Source of the DNA: Blastococcus sp. VKM Ac-2987
Lineage (GTDB): Bacteria > Actinomycetota > Actinomycetes > Mycobacteriales > Geodermatophilaceae
NCBI RefSeq assembly: GCF_026967805.1
Contig: NZ_JAPVBG010000001.1
Span: 1,069,143 to 1,133,142, forward strand
Direction of reading: 5' to 3'
Length of the DNA stretch: 64,000 nucleotides
The notes beneath the pieces are model-generated. The model had not been told where the DNA came from. It ran no database searches and worked only from the letters and a program-made list of their open reading frames with translations. Each line of letters opens with the position of its first letter. Position 1 is the first letter of the stretch. Positions 45,345 through 54,080 of the stretch are shown piece after piece. The translations under genes and the position numbers were made by a program.

Positions 45345-46310
45345 ATGTTGCACACGAGGCGTCGTCCCCGGTGGGGTATCCGGTTCAGCCGGCAGGAGTT
45401 GGCGCTGATCGCCGTCACCGCGGTTTGGGGCGCGACGTTCCTCGTCGTCCACCTCGCCATGCAGCACGGCGGGCCGCTGCTCTTCGTCGGCCTACGCTTC
45501 CTCGCCGCCGGCGCGATCAGCCTGGTCGTCTTCCGGCACACGCTGACCGGGCTCACGCGGCGCGAGCTGGGTGCCGGCGCGGCGATCGGCGTGACGATCT
45601 TCCTCGGCTATGCGCTGCAGACCGTCGGGCTGCAGACGATTCCCAGCAGCACCTCGGCGTTCCTCACCGCGCTCTACGTCCCGCTCGTGCCACTGCTGCA
45701 GTGGGCGGTGTTCCGCCGCGCGCCCAAGCCCGCGGCCTGGGCCGGGGTGGCGCTCGCCTTCACCGGGCTGCTCCTGCTGGCCGACCCCGGTTCGGCGGGG
45801 CTGACGCTGAGCACCGGCGAGGTGCTGACGCTGGTCAGCACCGCCGCCATCGCAGCGGAGATCGTCCTCATCGGCCTGTTCGCCGGCACCGTCGACCTCG
45901 GCCGGATCACGGTGGTGCAGCTGCTCGTCGGCGGCGCCCTGTCGGTCGCGATGATGCCGGTCGTGGGCGAGGCCGTCCCCTCCTTCTCATGGCTCTGGAT
46001 CGCCGCCGCGCTCGGTCTCGGGGCCGCCAGCTGCCTCATCCAGATCACCATGAACTGGGCGCAGCAGTCGGTGTCACCGACCCGGGCGACGGTCATCTAC
46101 GCCGGCGAGCCGGTGTGGGGCGGCGTCATCGGTCGCCTCGCCGGCGACCGACTGCCCGGCCTCGCCATCGTCGGCGCCGCACTCATCGTCGCCGGCGTGC
46201 TGGTCAGCGAGCTCAGACTCCGGGCTCGGCCTCACCAGGGTCGAGATGACGTCCAACGAGATTCAGCACTGCCGCCGGAACAGCGCCCGCGCGGCGAAGG
46301 GCCAGCGTGA
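45345..46310 (+). CDS. EamA (DMT) family transporter
   Basis: A 321-residue membrane protein with about ten hydrophobic helices arranged as two EamA repeats (first from WGATFLVVHLAMQHGG near residue 28, second from STGEVLTLVSTAAIAAEIVL near residue 160). Members export amino acids or other metabolites. With the regulator and PLP enzyme nearby, an amino acid or sulfur compound is a reasonable guess. The last 25 hydrophilic residues end inside a 14-bp repeat also present at the other island edge, so the native C-terminus may be altered. Confidence 0.87.
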   Translation: MLHTRRRPRWGIRFSRQELALIAVTAVWGATFLVVHLAMQHGGPLLFVGLRFLAAGAISLVVFRHTLTGLTRRELGAGAAIGVTIFLGYALQTVGLQTIPSSTSAFLTALYVPLVPLLQWAVFRRAPKPAAWAGVALAFTGLLLLADPGSAGLTLSTGEVLTLVSTAAIAAEIVLIGLFAGTVDLGRITVVQLLVGGALSVAMMPVVGEAVPSFSWLWIAAALGLGAASCLIQITMNWAQQSVSPTRATVIYAGEPVWGGVIGRLAGDRLPGLAIVGAALIVAGVLVSELRLRARPHQGRDDVQRDSALPPEQRPRGEGPA

Positions 46311-46391
46311 TCGGCCGCGCGACAGCGCTGCTACGCCGGGGCAGCCGCAGCGCGCCAGGCCAGTCCATGTGAGGTTCACGGCGATCGGCAC

Positions 46392-46592
46392 GTGATGACA
46401 CCCGGACTGGTCGAGATGCTGGCCGCACATCTTGCCGCGCAGAGCCGGGACGGCGGCTGGATGTTCACCGGAGAAGGCGATCAGCCACCGCACCCGAACA
46501 CCGTCGGCCACCGCTGGTGCACCGCCGCGCTGGCGATGCTCGTCGAGTCCTGCGAACCGGAGGTCGACCGGAGCAGTACAGGAGAACGCTGA
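46392..46592 (+). pseudogene. Remnant of a tyrosine site-specific integrase
   Basis: The frame VMTPGLVEMLAAHLAAQ, then GGWMFTGEGDQPPHPNTVGH then RW, resembles the mid-catalytic-domain part of actinobacterial phage/island integrases (TPxLVExLAAHL..WVFTGEGG.P.HPNTVGHRW). The catalytic Arg, His and Tyr blocks on either side are absent. It sits about 250 bp from the ychF end, where an integrase gene is expected. Confidence 0.6.
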
Positions 46593-46843
46593 CGGGTCAC
46601 TGGCGACCTCCAGCACATCTCACCCGCGGCGCTGACCACGGGTACCTGCGACATCGCAACGGCTCACAGATATCTCGTCACACATGAGCGATGAACGCTC
46701 CGCGTCCTTGGGCCGGGCCGGTCCTCCCGGGCTGCCCGAGGTGCGCGATTTGGTCCGCGCGCGGGCCTGGAACGCAAGATCCTGTTGACAGGGTGTTGCC
46801 TGGAGGACCACTGCAGGCGGCTGACCTGGAGGAATAGGACAGA
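46593..46843. other. Non-coding relic region between integrase remnant and ychF
   Basis: About 250 bp with no supportable gene and a less coding-like composition than the surroundings (for example CACAGATATCTCGTCACACA). It presumably holds decayed integrase and attachment-arm sequence. Confidence 0.45.
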
Positions 46844-46862
46844 TCACACGTTGAAGCGGAAC
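46844..46862. repeat. Right copy of 19-bp direct repeat at ychF 3' end (candidate att site)
   Basis: Identical to 41515-41533 and including the ychF stop codon. Integration leaves the ychF reading frame whole, as seen for elements that target gene 3' ends. Confidence 0.72.
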
Positions 46863-47917
46863 TCCACGACGTCGCCGTCGGCCATGACGTACTCCTTGCC
46901 CTCCATGCGGACCCAGCCCTTGGACTTGGCCTCGGCCATGGAGCCGGCCTCGACCAGCTGGCCGAAGGAGACGATCTCGGCCTTGATGAAGCCGCGCTGG
47001 AAGTCGGTGTGGATGACCCCGGCGGCCTGCGGGGCGGTGGCGCCGACCGGGATGGTCCAGGCCCGCGACTCCTTGGGGCCGGCGGTCAGGTAGGTCTGCA
47101 GCCCGAGCGTGCGGAAGCCGACCCTCGCCAGCTGGTCCAGGCCCGGCTCGTTCTGGCCGATCGACTCGAGCAGCTCGGCGGCCTCGTCGGCCGGCAGCTC
47201 GATCAGCTCCGACTCGGTCTGCGCGTCGAGGAAGATCGCCTCCGCCGGGGCGACCAGCGCCCGCAGCTCGTCGAGCACCTCGGTGTTCGCCAGCTCGTCG
47301 GCGTCCACGTTGAAGACGTAGAGGAACGGCTTGGTCGTCATGAGGCCGAGCTCGCGCAGCGGCGCCGGGTCGATGCCGGCGGCGAAGAGGGTCTTCCCCT
47401 CGTTCAGCACCTCCTGCGCCTGGACGGCGGCCGCGTGCAGGGCGGCGCGCTCCTTGTCCTTGCGCATCTCCTTCTCCAGCCGCGGGATCGCCTTCTCCAG
47501 CGTCTGCAGGTCGGCCAGCAGGAGCTCGGTGTTGATCGTCTCGATGTCGTCGGCCGGGCTGACCTTGCCGTCGACGTGCACGACGTCGGGGTCGGTGAAG
47601 ACCCGGATCACCTGGCAGATCGCGTCGCTCTCGCGGATGTTGGCCAGGAACTTGTTGCCCAGCCCCTGCCCCTCGCTGGCGCCGCGGACGATGCCGGCGA
47701 TGTCGACGAAGGACACCGTCGCCGGGATGATCTTCTGGCTGCCGAAGATCTCGGCCAGCTTCGCGAGCCGCTCGTCGGGCACACCCACCACACCGACGTT
47801 CGGCTCGATCGTCGCGAACGGGTAGTTCGCCGCCAGCACGTCGTTCTTGGTCAGGGCGTTGAAGAGGGTCGACTTGCCGACGTTGGGCAGGCCGACGATC
47901 CCGATGGTGAGGCTCAC
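46844..47917 (-). CDS. ychF: Redox-regulated ATPase YchF (Obg-family)
   Basis: A 357-residue universally conserved P-loop protein that binds ribosomes and prefers ATP to GTP. G1 is GLPNVGKST at residues 8-16, the G3 equivalent is VDIAGIVRGASEGQGLGNK near residue 71, and the altered G4 is NVDADEL near residue 205. The C-terminal TGS domain holds TIPVGATAPQAAGVIHTDF and RMEGKEYVMADGDVVEFRFN. The protein is full length. Its 3' end is the apparent integration site of the adjacent island. Confidence 0.95.
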   Translation of the reverse strand: MSLTIGIVGLPNVGKSTLFNALTKNDVLAANYPFATIEPNVGVVGVPDERLAKLAEIFGSQKIIPATVSFVDIAGIVRGASEGQGLGNKFLANIRESDAICQVIRVFTDPDVVHVDGKVSPADDIETINTELLLADLQTLEKAIPRLEKEMRKDKERAALHAAAVQAQEVLNEGKTLFAAGIDPAPLRELGLMTTKPFLYVFNVDADELANTEVLDELRALVAPAEAIFLDAQTESELIELPADEAAELLESIGQNEPGLDQLARVGFRTLGLQTYLTAGPKESRAWTIPVGATAPQAAGVIHTDFQRGFIKAEIVSFGQLVEAGSMAEAKSKGWVRMEGKEYVMADGDVVEFRFNV

Positions 47918-47952
47918 GGGGGTCCAGCCTAGGCGTCGCTAGGTTGCCCCCC

Positions 47953-48570
47953 ATGCCGCCGCCCGATCTCCGCGTGTGCTTCCTCGGCGACTCGCTGACC
48001 GCCGGGGTCGGTGATGACGCCGCGCTGGGCTGGGTGGGACGGCTCGTGGTCGCCGCCCGCGGGGCCGGCACGGACCTGACCGGCTACAACCTCGGCGTCC
48101 GGCGGGAGACCGCCCCGGAGGTCGCCGCCCGGTGGATGGCCGAGGCCGCGCCCCGGCTCCGTCACGGCGACGGGTGCGGCGTCGTGCTCGCCGTCGGGGT
48201 GAACGACACCACCGTCGAGGGCGGACGGCGCCGGGTGCCCGAGGCCGGGACGCTCGGCGCGGTGGACCTCGTCGCCGATCAGGCCGGCGCCGAGGGGTGG
48301 CCGCTCCTCGTCGTCGGCCCCACCCTGGTCGCCGACGCGGAGCAGAACCGCCGCATCACCGCCCTCTCCGCCGCCATGGCCGACCGCTGCGGCCGGCGGA
48401 GCCTGCCGTTCGTCGAGCTCGCCGCCGGCCTCGACGACGAGTGGCTGGCGGACGTCGCCTCCGGGGACGGCGCCCACCCGTCGGCCCGCGGCTACGAGCG
48501 GCTGAGCCGGAGCATCTCCCCCGTCTTCACGACCTGGCTGGGCACCCTCGCGGACCGTCGCACCGGCTGA
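47953..48570 (+). CDS. SGNH/GDSL-type hydrolase
   Basis: A 205-residue cytoplasmic esterase/lipase-type hydrolase without signal peptide. Block I is FLGDSLTAGVGDD (catalytic Ser), block III is VGVNDTT, and block V is GDGAHPSARGY (catalytic Asp and His). Substrate unknown. Divergent from ychF with a very short gap. Confidence 0.9.
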   Translation: MPPPDLRVCFLGDSLTAGVGDDAALGWVGRLVVAARGAGTDLTGYNLGVRRETAPEVAARWMAEAAPRLRHGDGCGVVLAVGVNDTTVEGGRRRVPEAGTLGAVDLVADQAGAEGWPLLVVGPTLVADAEQNRRITALSAAMADRCGRRSLPFVELAAGLDDEWLADVASGDGAHPSARGYERLSRSISPVFTTWLGTLADRRTG

Positions 48571-48659
48571 CGTCCGGTCCCCCGTCCGGATGAGGTCGGC
48601 GCTCCAGTTCCGCCCGGTCCGGGCCGACGAGGGAGGTGGACTTCTCGAAGGGACGCAGA

Positions 48660-49934
48660 GTGGGCAAGCACCGCACGGACGCCGAGCAGCAGATCGCCGA
48701 TCTGCTGCGCACGGCGAAGAAGTCGCTACGGCTGTCCGTGGCGTTCCTGTCCCGGCTCGACGGGACGACGCAGCACCTGGAGGTCGTGGAGTCCTCGGTG
48801 CCCTTCCTGTTCCAGGAGGGCGTCACCCAGGTGCAGGAGACGACGCTGTGCCAGGCGATCCTGGACAAGAAGCTGCCCGCGGTGATCCCGAACCTGAAGG
48901 ACTTTCCCGAGGCGATGAAGCTGCCGGCCGCCCGGATGCCGCGGATCCGCAGCTACGTGTCGGTGCCGGTGACCCTGTCGGACGGCACCCTCTACGGCAC
49001 CTTCTGCGCCGCCGGCCTCACCTCGGACAAGGATCTCACCAAGCGGGACAAGGCGCTGATGGACGTGCTCGCGTCGGCCGCCTCGGTGATCATCGAGCCG
49101 CAGGTGAAGGAGGAGGGGCGGCGCACCGGCATCGAGGGGCGGCTGCTGCCCCTCGTCGCCGGCGGTGGGCCGGTGGTCGCGCTGCAGCCGATCGTCGACC
49201 TCGCCACCGGCGTCCGCGTCGGCGCCGAGGCGCTCAGCCGCTTCCCTGCCGCGTGGGAGCAGGCGCCGGACGTGGTGTTCGCCGACGCGCACAGCGTGGG
49301 CCTGGGCGACCAGCTGGAGCTGCTGGCCCTGCGCCGCGCCGCCGACCTGCTGGCCGACGCCGACGGGTACGTCGCCATGAACGTCTCCCCCGGCACCCTG
49401 CTGACGCCGGAGTGCGCCGAGCTCCTCTCCGAGCTCCCCCTCGACCGGGTGCTGCTCGAGCTCTCCGAGCACGACCCGGTGGACGACTACGACGCGCTCG
49501 CCGCGGCGCTTGCCCCCTTCCGCGCCGCCGGGCTGCGGCTGGCCATCGACGACGTCGGCGCCGGCTTCTCCTCGCTGCGGCACATCGTCGTCACGTCGCC
49601 CGACGTCCTCAAGATCGACCGCAGCATCGTGAGCGGCCTGGACACCGATCCGGTGCGGACCGTCCTGATCCGCTCCCTGGTCGACTTCGCCCGCGGCCTG
49701 CGGGCACGCGTCGTGGCCGAAGGCGTCGAGACGGCCGCGGAGGCGGACGCTCTCCGCGCACTCGGGGTCGACTACGGGCAGGGCTGGCACTTCGGCCGCC
49801 CGGCCGTGCCCGCCCCTACCGTGCCCGCCCCGACCGTGGCCCCGGCCGCGAGCCACGGGAGGCCGGCCGTCGTGGGCGTCCCGATACCCCGGTCCTCCCT
49901 GCTGGACCGGGTCAGCGTGCCGCGCTTCCCGTAG
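48660..49934 (+). CDS. GAF-EAL domain protein (cyclic-di-GMP phosphodiesterase-like)
   Basis: A 424-residue protein. Residues about 20-160 form a GAF sensor domain (YVSVPVTLSDGTLYGTFCAA). Residues 180-400 form an EAL domain with RVGAEALSRF, VAMNVSPGTLL, AIDDVGAGFSSLRHI, VLKIDRSIV and VAEGVET. The EAL triad is present, but LELSEHDP replaces the usual LExTE at one metal site. A proline/alanine-rich tail with a short VPAPT repeat follows. Unlike the two GGDEF-EAL genes nearby, this frame is intact. The GTG at 48660 has AAGGGA. Confidence 0.88.
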   Translation: MGKHRTDAEQQIADLLRTAKKSLRLSVAFLSRLDGTTQHLEVVESSVPFLFQEGVTQVQETTLCQAILDKKLPAVIPNLKDFPEAMKLPAARMPRIRSYVSVPVTLSDGTLYGTFCAAGLTSDKDLTKRDKALMDVLASAASVIIEPQVKEEGRRTGIEGRLLPLVAGGGPVVALQPIVDLATGVRVGAEALSRFPAAWEQAPDVVFADAHSVGLGDQLELLALRRAADLLADADGYVAMNVSPGTLLTPECAELLSELPLDRVLLELSEHDPVDDYDALAAALAPFRAAGLRLAIDDVGAGFSSLRHIVVTSPDVLKIDRSIVSGLDTDPVRTVLIRSLVDFARGLRARVVAEGVETAAEADALRALGVDYGQGWHFGRPAVPAPTVPAPTVAPAASHGRPAVVGVPIPRSSLLDRVSVPRFP

Positions 49935-49984
49935 TCCAGGCGCGCGTGCGGGCACCGCCGATCGGCGCGCGCGGGCGGCACCGA

Positions 49985-51241
49985 TCAGCCCGTCCGCGAC
50001 CGTTCGGGATCCCCGCTGATGCGGGGGAGGGTGAGGATCTCGGTGCCGTCGGGCCGGTAGGTGTGCCACCGGCCGCTGGTATCCCGCTCGATGCGGAAGC
50101 CGTGGTGGACCTTGGTGTGATGCCGTTCGCACAGGAGGGCCGAGTTCTCCAGCGACGTCGGACCGTCATCGACCCAGTGCACCAGGTGATGGACGTCGCA
50201 CCAGGAGGCCGGGGCGTCGCAGCCGGTGAACACGCATCCCCGGTCGCGGTACTCGACCGCGCGGCGCAGCGGCGGCGGCACCACCCGGTGTCGGCGGCCC
50301 AGGTCCAGGAGCTCCCCGTCGGGGCCGATGACGATCCGGGAGACGTTGCCGTCGCACGCGATCCAGCGGGCGCGGGCGGCGGAGATGGTGGCCCCGAACC
50401 CGGTGGTCGCCGCGCCCGGTCCGGTGGCCGGGTCGACCAGGTCGGCCAGGTCGATCCGCACGACCACCTGCGGCTTGACCGTCCGCAGGACCGGAAGGGT
50501 GCCGGCGGCGAGGGCGTTGTCGGCGAGCTGCACCAGGGCGTCGGCGGACTGCTGGGCGCGGGTGCGGGTGTCCCCGGCGGGGCGGGTGGCCTGCACGATC
50601 GACTCGACCGCGGCCTGCAGCTTCTCCCCGCCGACAGCGTCCAGTTCGCCGCGGAACCCGACGCTGCCGTCGGCGTGGGTGGTGAACACCAGCGACCGGC
50701 CCTCGGTCGGATCGGGCTCGGGGCCGTCGGGGTCCAGCCGGGTGAGGTAGTGGTCCACGACCTGGCGGAGTTCGGCGTGCGGGCGACTCGCGGCGACCTC
50801 GGCCAGGGTTGCGTCGACCCCGGCGAGGTCGACCTGCTGGGCGTCAGCGGCGGCCACGTTCCCCGGTGCGGCGACCGGGGCGATCAACGCCACCTGCTCG
50901 GCGGTCACCGCACCCCGGTCGAAGGCCTCCGCCACTGCCGGAAGCTCGGCCAGCGCCCGCCCGGTGCGCACCACCCGGGACGCCGCGGCCGGCGAGAGCT
51001 TGCCGTGCCCGCGCAGCCAGGAGGCCATCGACGCCAACCCGTCCCGCTCCGGCGCCTGGGCGACCTCGCACTCGCGCACCGTGCGGGCCACCTGCGCCGC
51101 CAGCCGGTTCTGCGCCGTGAGCAAGCCGGTGAGCCGGTCCAGCAACTGAGGCCCGAACCGGCCCGACAGGTCCTCACCCGCGAGGTCGTCCAGCGCGGAC
51201 CCCAGCCGGTCCAGCGCGCCCCTCGCAGCGGTCGAACACAT
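49985..51241 (-). CDS. DUF222-HNH endonuclease-like protein
   Basis: A 418-residue protein of the DUF222/HNH group related to the 13E12 repeat family of mycobacteria. The helical DUF222 part spans about residues 1-300. The C-terminal HNH nuclease has CVFTGCDAPASWCDVHHLVH near residue 338, the asparagine-containing TSLENSALLCERHHTKVHHG, and zinc-binding cysteines. These genes occur in many copies in actinobacteria and may be mobile, but no repeats or inteins are seen here. Role unknown. Confidence 0.88.
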   Translation of the reverse strand: MCSTAARGALDRLGSALDDLAGEDLSGRFGPQLLDRLTGLLTAQNRLAAQVARTVRECEVAQAPERDGLASMASWLRGHGKLSPAAASRVVRTGRALAELPAVAEAFDRGAVTAEQVALIAPVAAPGNVAAADAQQVDLAGVDATLAEVAASRPHAELRQVVDHYLTRLDPDGPEPDPTEGRSLVFTTHADGSVGFRGELDAVGGEKLQAAVESIVQATRPAGDTRTRAQQSADALVQLADNALAAGTLPVLRTVKPQVVVRIDLADLVDPATGPGAATTGFGATISAARARWIACDGNVSRIVIGPDGELLDLGRRHRVVPPPLRRAVEYRDRGCVFTGCDAPASWCDVHHLVHWVDDGPTSLENSALLCERHHTKVHHGFRIERDTSGRWHTYRPDGTEILTLPRISGDPERSRTG

Positions 51242-51334
51242 GATCGAAGACTACCGGGGCGGGCAGTCGTCGACAACCCGAAACCCCAGGTCAGACGCCT
51301 AGCAGGACTCCACAAGTGCAGGTCGGCGGCGGCA

Positions 51335-51997
51335 TCAGCGGGGACCGGCAGCCCCTCCGGGCCCGGGGAGCAGCCCGCGCTCCACGGCCACCAGCACCGC
51401 CCGGGTGCGGTCGTCGACCCCGAGCTTGGCGAAGACCCGCAGCAGGTGCGTCTTGACCGTCGCCTCCCCGATGAACAGCTGCCGGCCGATCTCCGCGTTG
51501 GTCAGCCCCTGCGCCACCCCGGCCAGCACCTCCAGCTCCCGCGCGGTCGGCGCCTCGACGGCCGGCACCCGCATCCGGGACACCAGCCGGGCGGCCACCG
51601 GCGGCGCCAGGACCGTCTCGCCGCGGGCCGCGGCGCGCACCGCGTCGGCCAGCCGCGGCAGGGGCGTGTCCTTGAGCAGGTAGCCGGTGGCCCCCGCCTC
51701 GACCGCCCGCACGATGTCGGCGTCGGTGTCGTAGGTGGTGAGCACCAGCACCCGCACCGCGGGATGCTCCGCCGCGATCCGGACCGTGGCCGCGACGCCG
51801 TCCATCCGCGGCATGCGCAGGTCCATGAGGACGACGTCCGGCTCCTGCTCGGCGACCAGCGCGAGCGCCTCCGTGCCGTCGCCCGCCTCGCCGACCACGG
51901 ACAGGTCCGGCTGCGCGTCCAGCCACCCGACCAGGCCGCCGCGGACCACCGGGTGGTCGTCGACCACCGCCACCCGGATGACGCCGTCGCCGGTCAC
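51335..51997 (-). CDS. NarL/LuxR family response regulator (second module)
   Basis: A 220-residue regulator: acidic pocket VVDDHPVVRGG, phospho-acceptor Asp in VVLMDLRMPRMDG near residue 58, conserved Lys in GYLLKDTP, and LuxR helix-turn-helix TARELEVLAGVAQGLTNAEI..ATVKTHLLRV. The GTG at 51997 overlaps the kinase stop. It ends a four-gene ABC exporter/two-component operon. Confidence 0.92.
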   Translation of the reverse strand: MTGDGVIRVAVVDDHPVVRGGLVGWLDAQPDLSVVGEAGDGTEALALVAEQEPDVVLMDLRMPRMDGVAATVRIAAEHPAVRVLVLTTYDTDADIVRAVEAGATGYLLKDTPLPRLADAVRAAARGETVLAPPVAARLVSRMRVPAVEAPTARELEVLAGVAQGLTNAEIGRQLFIGEATVKTHLLRVFAKLGVDDRTRAVLVAVERGLLPGPGGAAGPR

Positions 51998-53241
51998 GAC
52001 GCGGGCACCCGCACCGTCACCCGCGTGCCCGCACCGGGAGCCGAGGCGACGTCGACCTCCCCGCCCACCGACGACACCCGGTCGCGCAGCCCCTCGATGC
52101 CGGATCCCCGCGCGCGGGACGGGTCGAAGCCGACGCCGTCGTCCTCCACGTGCACCGACACCTGCCGCACCCCCTCGCCGCCGACCACGGACACCCGGAT
52201 CACCACCGCCCGCGCCGCCGCGTGCCGCCGCACGTTGGTCAGCGCCTCCTGTGCCCCGCGCAGCAGCACGACCTCCTCGTCCCGGCGCAGCTCCAGCCCG
52301 CCGTCCAGCGCGGCCGTGTCCACGCGCACCGGCAGGCCGGTCTCCCGCCCGAACCGGTCGGCCAGGCGCGCCAGCGCCTCGACCAGGGTCGAGCCGTCCA
52401 GGGCCACCGGCCGGAAGGCGGCCACCATGGCGCGTGCCTCGGCGAGGTTCTCCCGCGCCACCTCCTCGATCAGCGTCAGCCGCTCGCGGGCGGCCACCGG
52501 GTCGGTGGCGAGCTGCGCGGCCGCGGTCTGCGCCAGGACGACGATGCTCGTGTAGCCCTGCGCGAGCGTGTCGTGCACCTCCTGCGCCAGCCGCTCCCGC
52601 TCGGTCAGCACACCGCGCTCGCGCTCGGCCCCCGCCAGCTGCGCCCGGGTGCGCTCGAGCTGCTCGATGAGCTCGGCGCGGTGGGCACTCTGGTGCAGCA
52701 CCCGGCTGACCCACAACCCCAGCGCCAGGCTGAACAGCAGGCTGACGCAGGTCTGCAGCAGCACGTCGCGGGCGAGCTCGCCGGAGACCGCGCGCACCAG
52801 CGGGCCGACCGCGGTGGCGACCGCCAGCAGCACCGTCCACGCCACCCCGGTCATCCGGCCGTGGACGACGAACCACACCTGCGGGTAGGCGAGGAACAGC
52901 AGGAAGAACAGCCCCGGCGCCAGGAACCCGAGCGCGCAGAACCCGGCGACGAGGACCGTGAGGTAGCCGACCGCGCGCACCGGTGCGCTGCCGGTCAGCG
53001 CCGGCGCACCGGCCAGCAGGTACGCCAGCGCGAACGCCGCCAGCACCGCGAGGACGGCGACCAGTCGGCTCCCGTCGTGGTCGGCGACCGCCGTCGCCAC
53101 GGCCAGCGCCCACAGCGCCGCCGAGATGACGTGCATCCCGACGACGGTCGCCTGCCACCCGCGCTCGGACAGCGGTTCGGCCCCGTCGTCCTCGTCCGGC
53201 GGGGGGAGGAAGGCGGCGCCGAGCCGGCTGCGCAGGCTCAT
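51994..53241 (-). CDS. Sensor histidine kinase, HisKA_3 type (second module)
   Basis: A 415-residue kinase with six or so N-terminal membrane helices (residues 35-195), then the phospho-acceptor His in AQEVHDTLAQG near residue 225 and a HATPase domain with GAQEALTNVRRHA and DDGVGFDPSRARGSGIEGL. Its ATG overlaps the permease stop and its own stop overlaps the regulator start. It is paralogous in layout to the 16.3-kb kinase. Confidence 0.92.
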   Translation of the reverse strand: MSLRSRLGAAFLPPPDEDDGAEPLSERGWQATVVGMHVISAALWALAVATAVADHDGSRLVAVLAVLAAFALAYLLAGAPALTGSAPVRAVGYLTVLVAGFCALGFLAPGLFFLLFLAYPQVWFVVHGRMTGVAWTVLLAVATAVGPLVRAVSGELARDVLLQTCVSLLFSLALGLWVSRVLHQSAHRAELIEQLERTRAQLAGAERERGVLTERERLAQEVHDTLAQGYTSIVVLAQTAAAQLATDPVAARERLTLIEEVARENLAEARAMVAAFRPVALDGSTLVEALARLADRFGRETGLPVRVDTAALDGGLELRRDEEVVLLRGAQEALTNVRRHAAARAVVIRVSVVGGEGVRQVSVHVEDDGVGFDPSRARGSGIEGLRDRVSSVGGEVDVASAPGAGTRVTVRVPAS

Positions 53242-54080
53242 CCGGCGTTCCGCCGCCAGCGGAAGCTCCGGGCGCAGACCACGACGCCGATGATCACCCA
53301 AGCGGCCAGCACCGCGGCAGTGGTCCCGTGCTCCCAGCTGCCTGCGGGCTCCGCGGCCTTCGCGGCGTCGGGCAGGAAGACCGAGCGCATGCCCTGGGTC
53401 ATCCACTTGAGCGGGAACACCGCGGCGAGCTGCTGCATCCAGCCGGGTAGCTCCGAGAACACGAAGAAGACGCCGGAGAAGAACTGCAGGACGATCGCGA
53501 CCGCCGGGATGCCCGTGCCCGCCGCCCGCGCGCTGCCCACGAACGACGACACCGCGATGCCGAGGACCGTGCCGGCGAGGACGCCCAGCACCGCCACCCA
53601 GGCGAAGGTCAGCCAGCGGCCGGCGTCGTCGGGCATCGGCACGTCGTAGACCGTCGCCGCCACGACCAGCAGCACGGTCAGCTGGACGGCGGTGGTGAGC
53701 ACCACCTGACCGGCCTTGCCGATCCCGTACGCCAGCGGCGGGGTGCCGAGCGTCTGCAGCCGCACCAGGTCGCCCCGGTCGCGCTCCTCGGTGATCGCGA
53801 GGCCGACGGCCTGGAAGCTGGTGAGCATGATCCCGGTCGCGGCGATCCCGGCGAGGAAGTACTGCCGGAAGTCCACGCCCGGCGCCACCTCGCGGTCGGC
53901 GAAGATCGACCCGAAGATCACCAGCATCACGACCGGGTAGGCGAACGAGAACACCAGCTGGCCGGGGTCGCGGACGAACAGCCGCAGCTCCAGGGCCACC
54001 CGGGCCCACCCGATCGAGAGGGCGCCCGGCGGGGCCGGGCGGCGGGTGGCCGGCGGCGGGGACGGCAGCAGGTCGGTCAT
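53238..54080 (-). CDS. ABC-2 type exporter permease (second module)
   Basis: A 280-residue permease with six membrane helices. ABC-2 features include VRDPGQLVFSFAYPVVMLVIFG near residues 35-56 and ERDRGDLVRLQTLGTPPLAY near residue 98. It pairs with the ATPase immediately upstream (ATGA overlap) and is followed by its regulatory pair. Confidence 0.9.
   Translation of the reverse strand: MTDLLPSPPPATRRPAPPGALSIGWARVALELRLFVRDPGQLVFSFAYPVVMLVIFGSIFADREVAPGVDFRQYFLAGIAATGIMLTSFQAVGLAITEERDRGDLVRLQTLGTPPLAYGIGKAGQVVLTTAVQLTVLLVVAATVYDVPMPDDAGRWLTFAWVAVLGVLAGTVLGIAVSSFVGSARAAGTGIPAVAIVLQFFSGVFFVFSELPGWMQQLAAVFPLKWMTQGMRSVFLPDAAKAAEPAGSWEHGTTAAVLAAWVIIGVVVCARSFRWRRNAG

Larger units (their letters stand above)
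41515..46862. mobile_element. Decayed genomic island integrated at the 3' end of ychF
   Basis: Bounded by the 19-bp direct repeat, the 5.3-kb region carries an integrase remnant next to ychF, fragments of PhzF- and PaiB-like genes, and an accessory metabolic set (MOSC, PLP trans-sulfuration enzyme, XRE-cupin regulator, B3/4 domain, EamA exporter). A further 14-bp match, GCCAGCGTGATCGG, occurs near both ends (41537 and 46301). No intact mobility gene remains, so it is probably fixed. Confidence 0.65.

Noticed and set aside
49801..49850. Short tandem VPAPT repeat at the end of the GAF-EAL protein
   Set aside because: Just two imperfect units of a proline-rich linker; not a meaningful repeat or CRISPR-like array.
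49985..51241. DUF222-HNH gene as a mobile element
   Set aside because: The family is linked to 13E12 repeats in mycobacteria, but no flanking repeats or target duplication are visible here, so it is listed only as a gene.
48590..52555. 1321-residue plus-strand frame, the longest in the window
   Set aside because: It crosses parts of four genes in other frames (GAF-EAL, HNH, response regulator, kinase); arginine/proline-rich repeats reflect shifted codons, not a giant protein.
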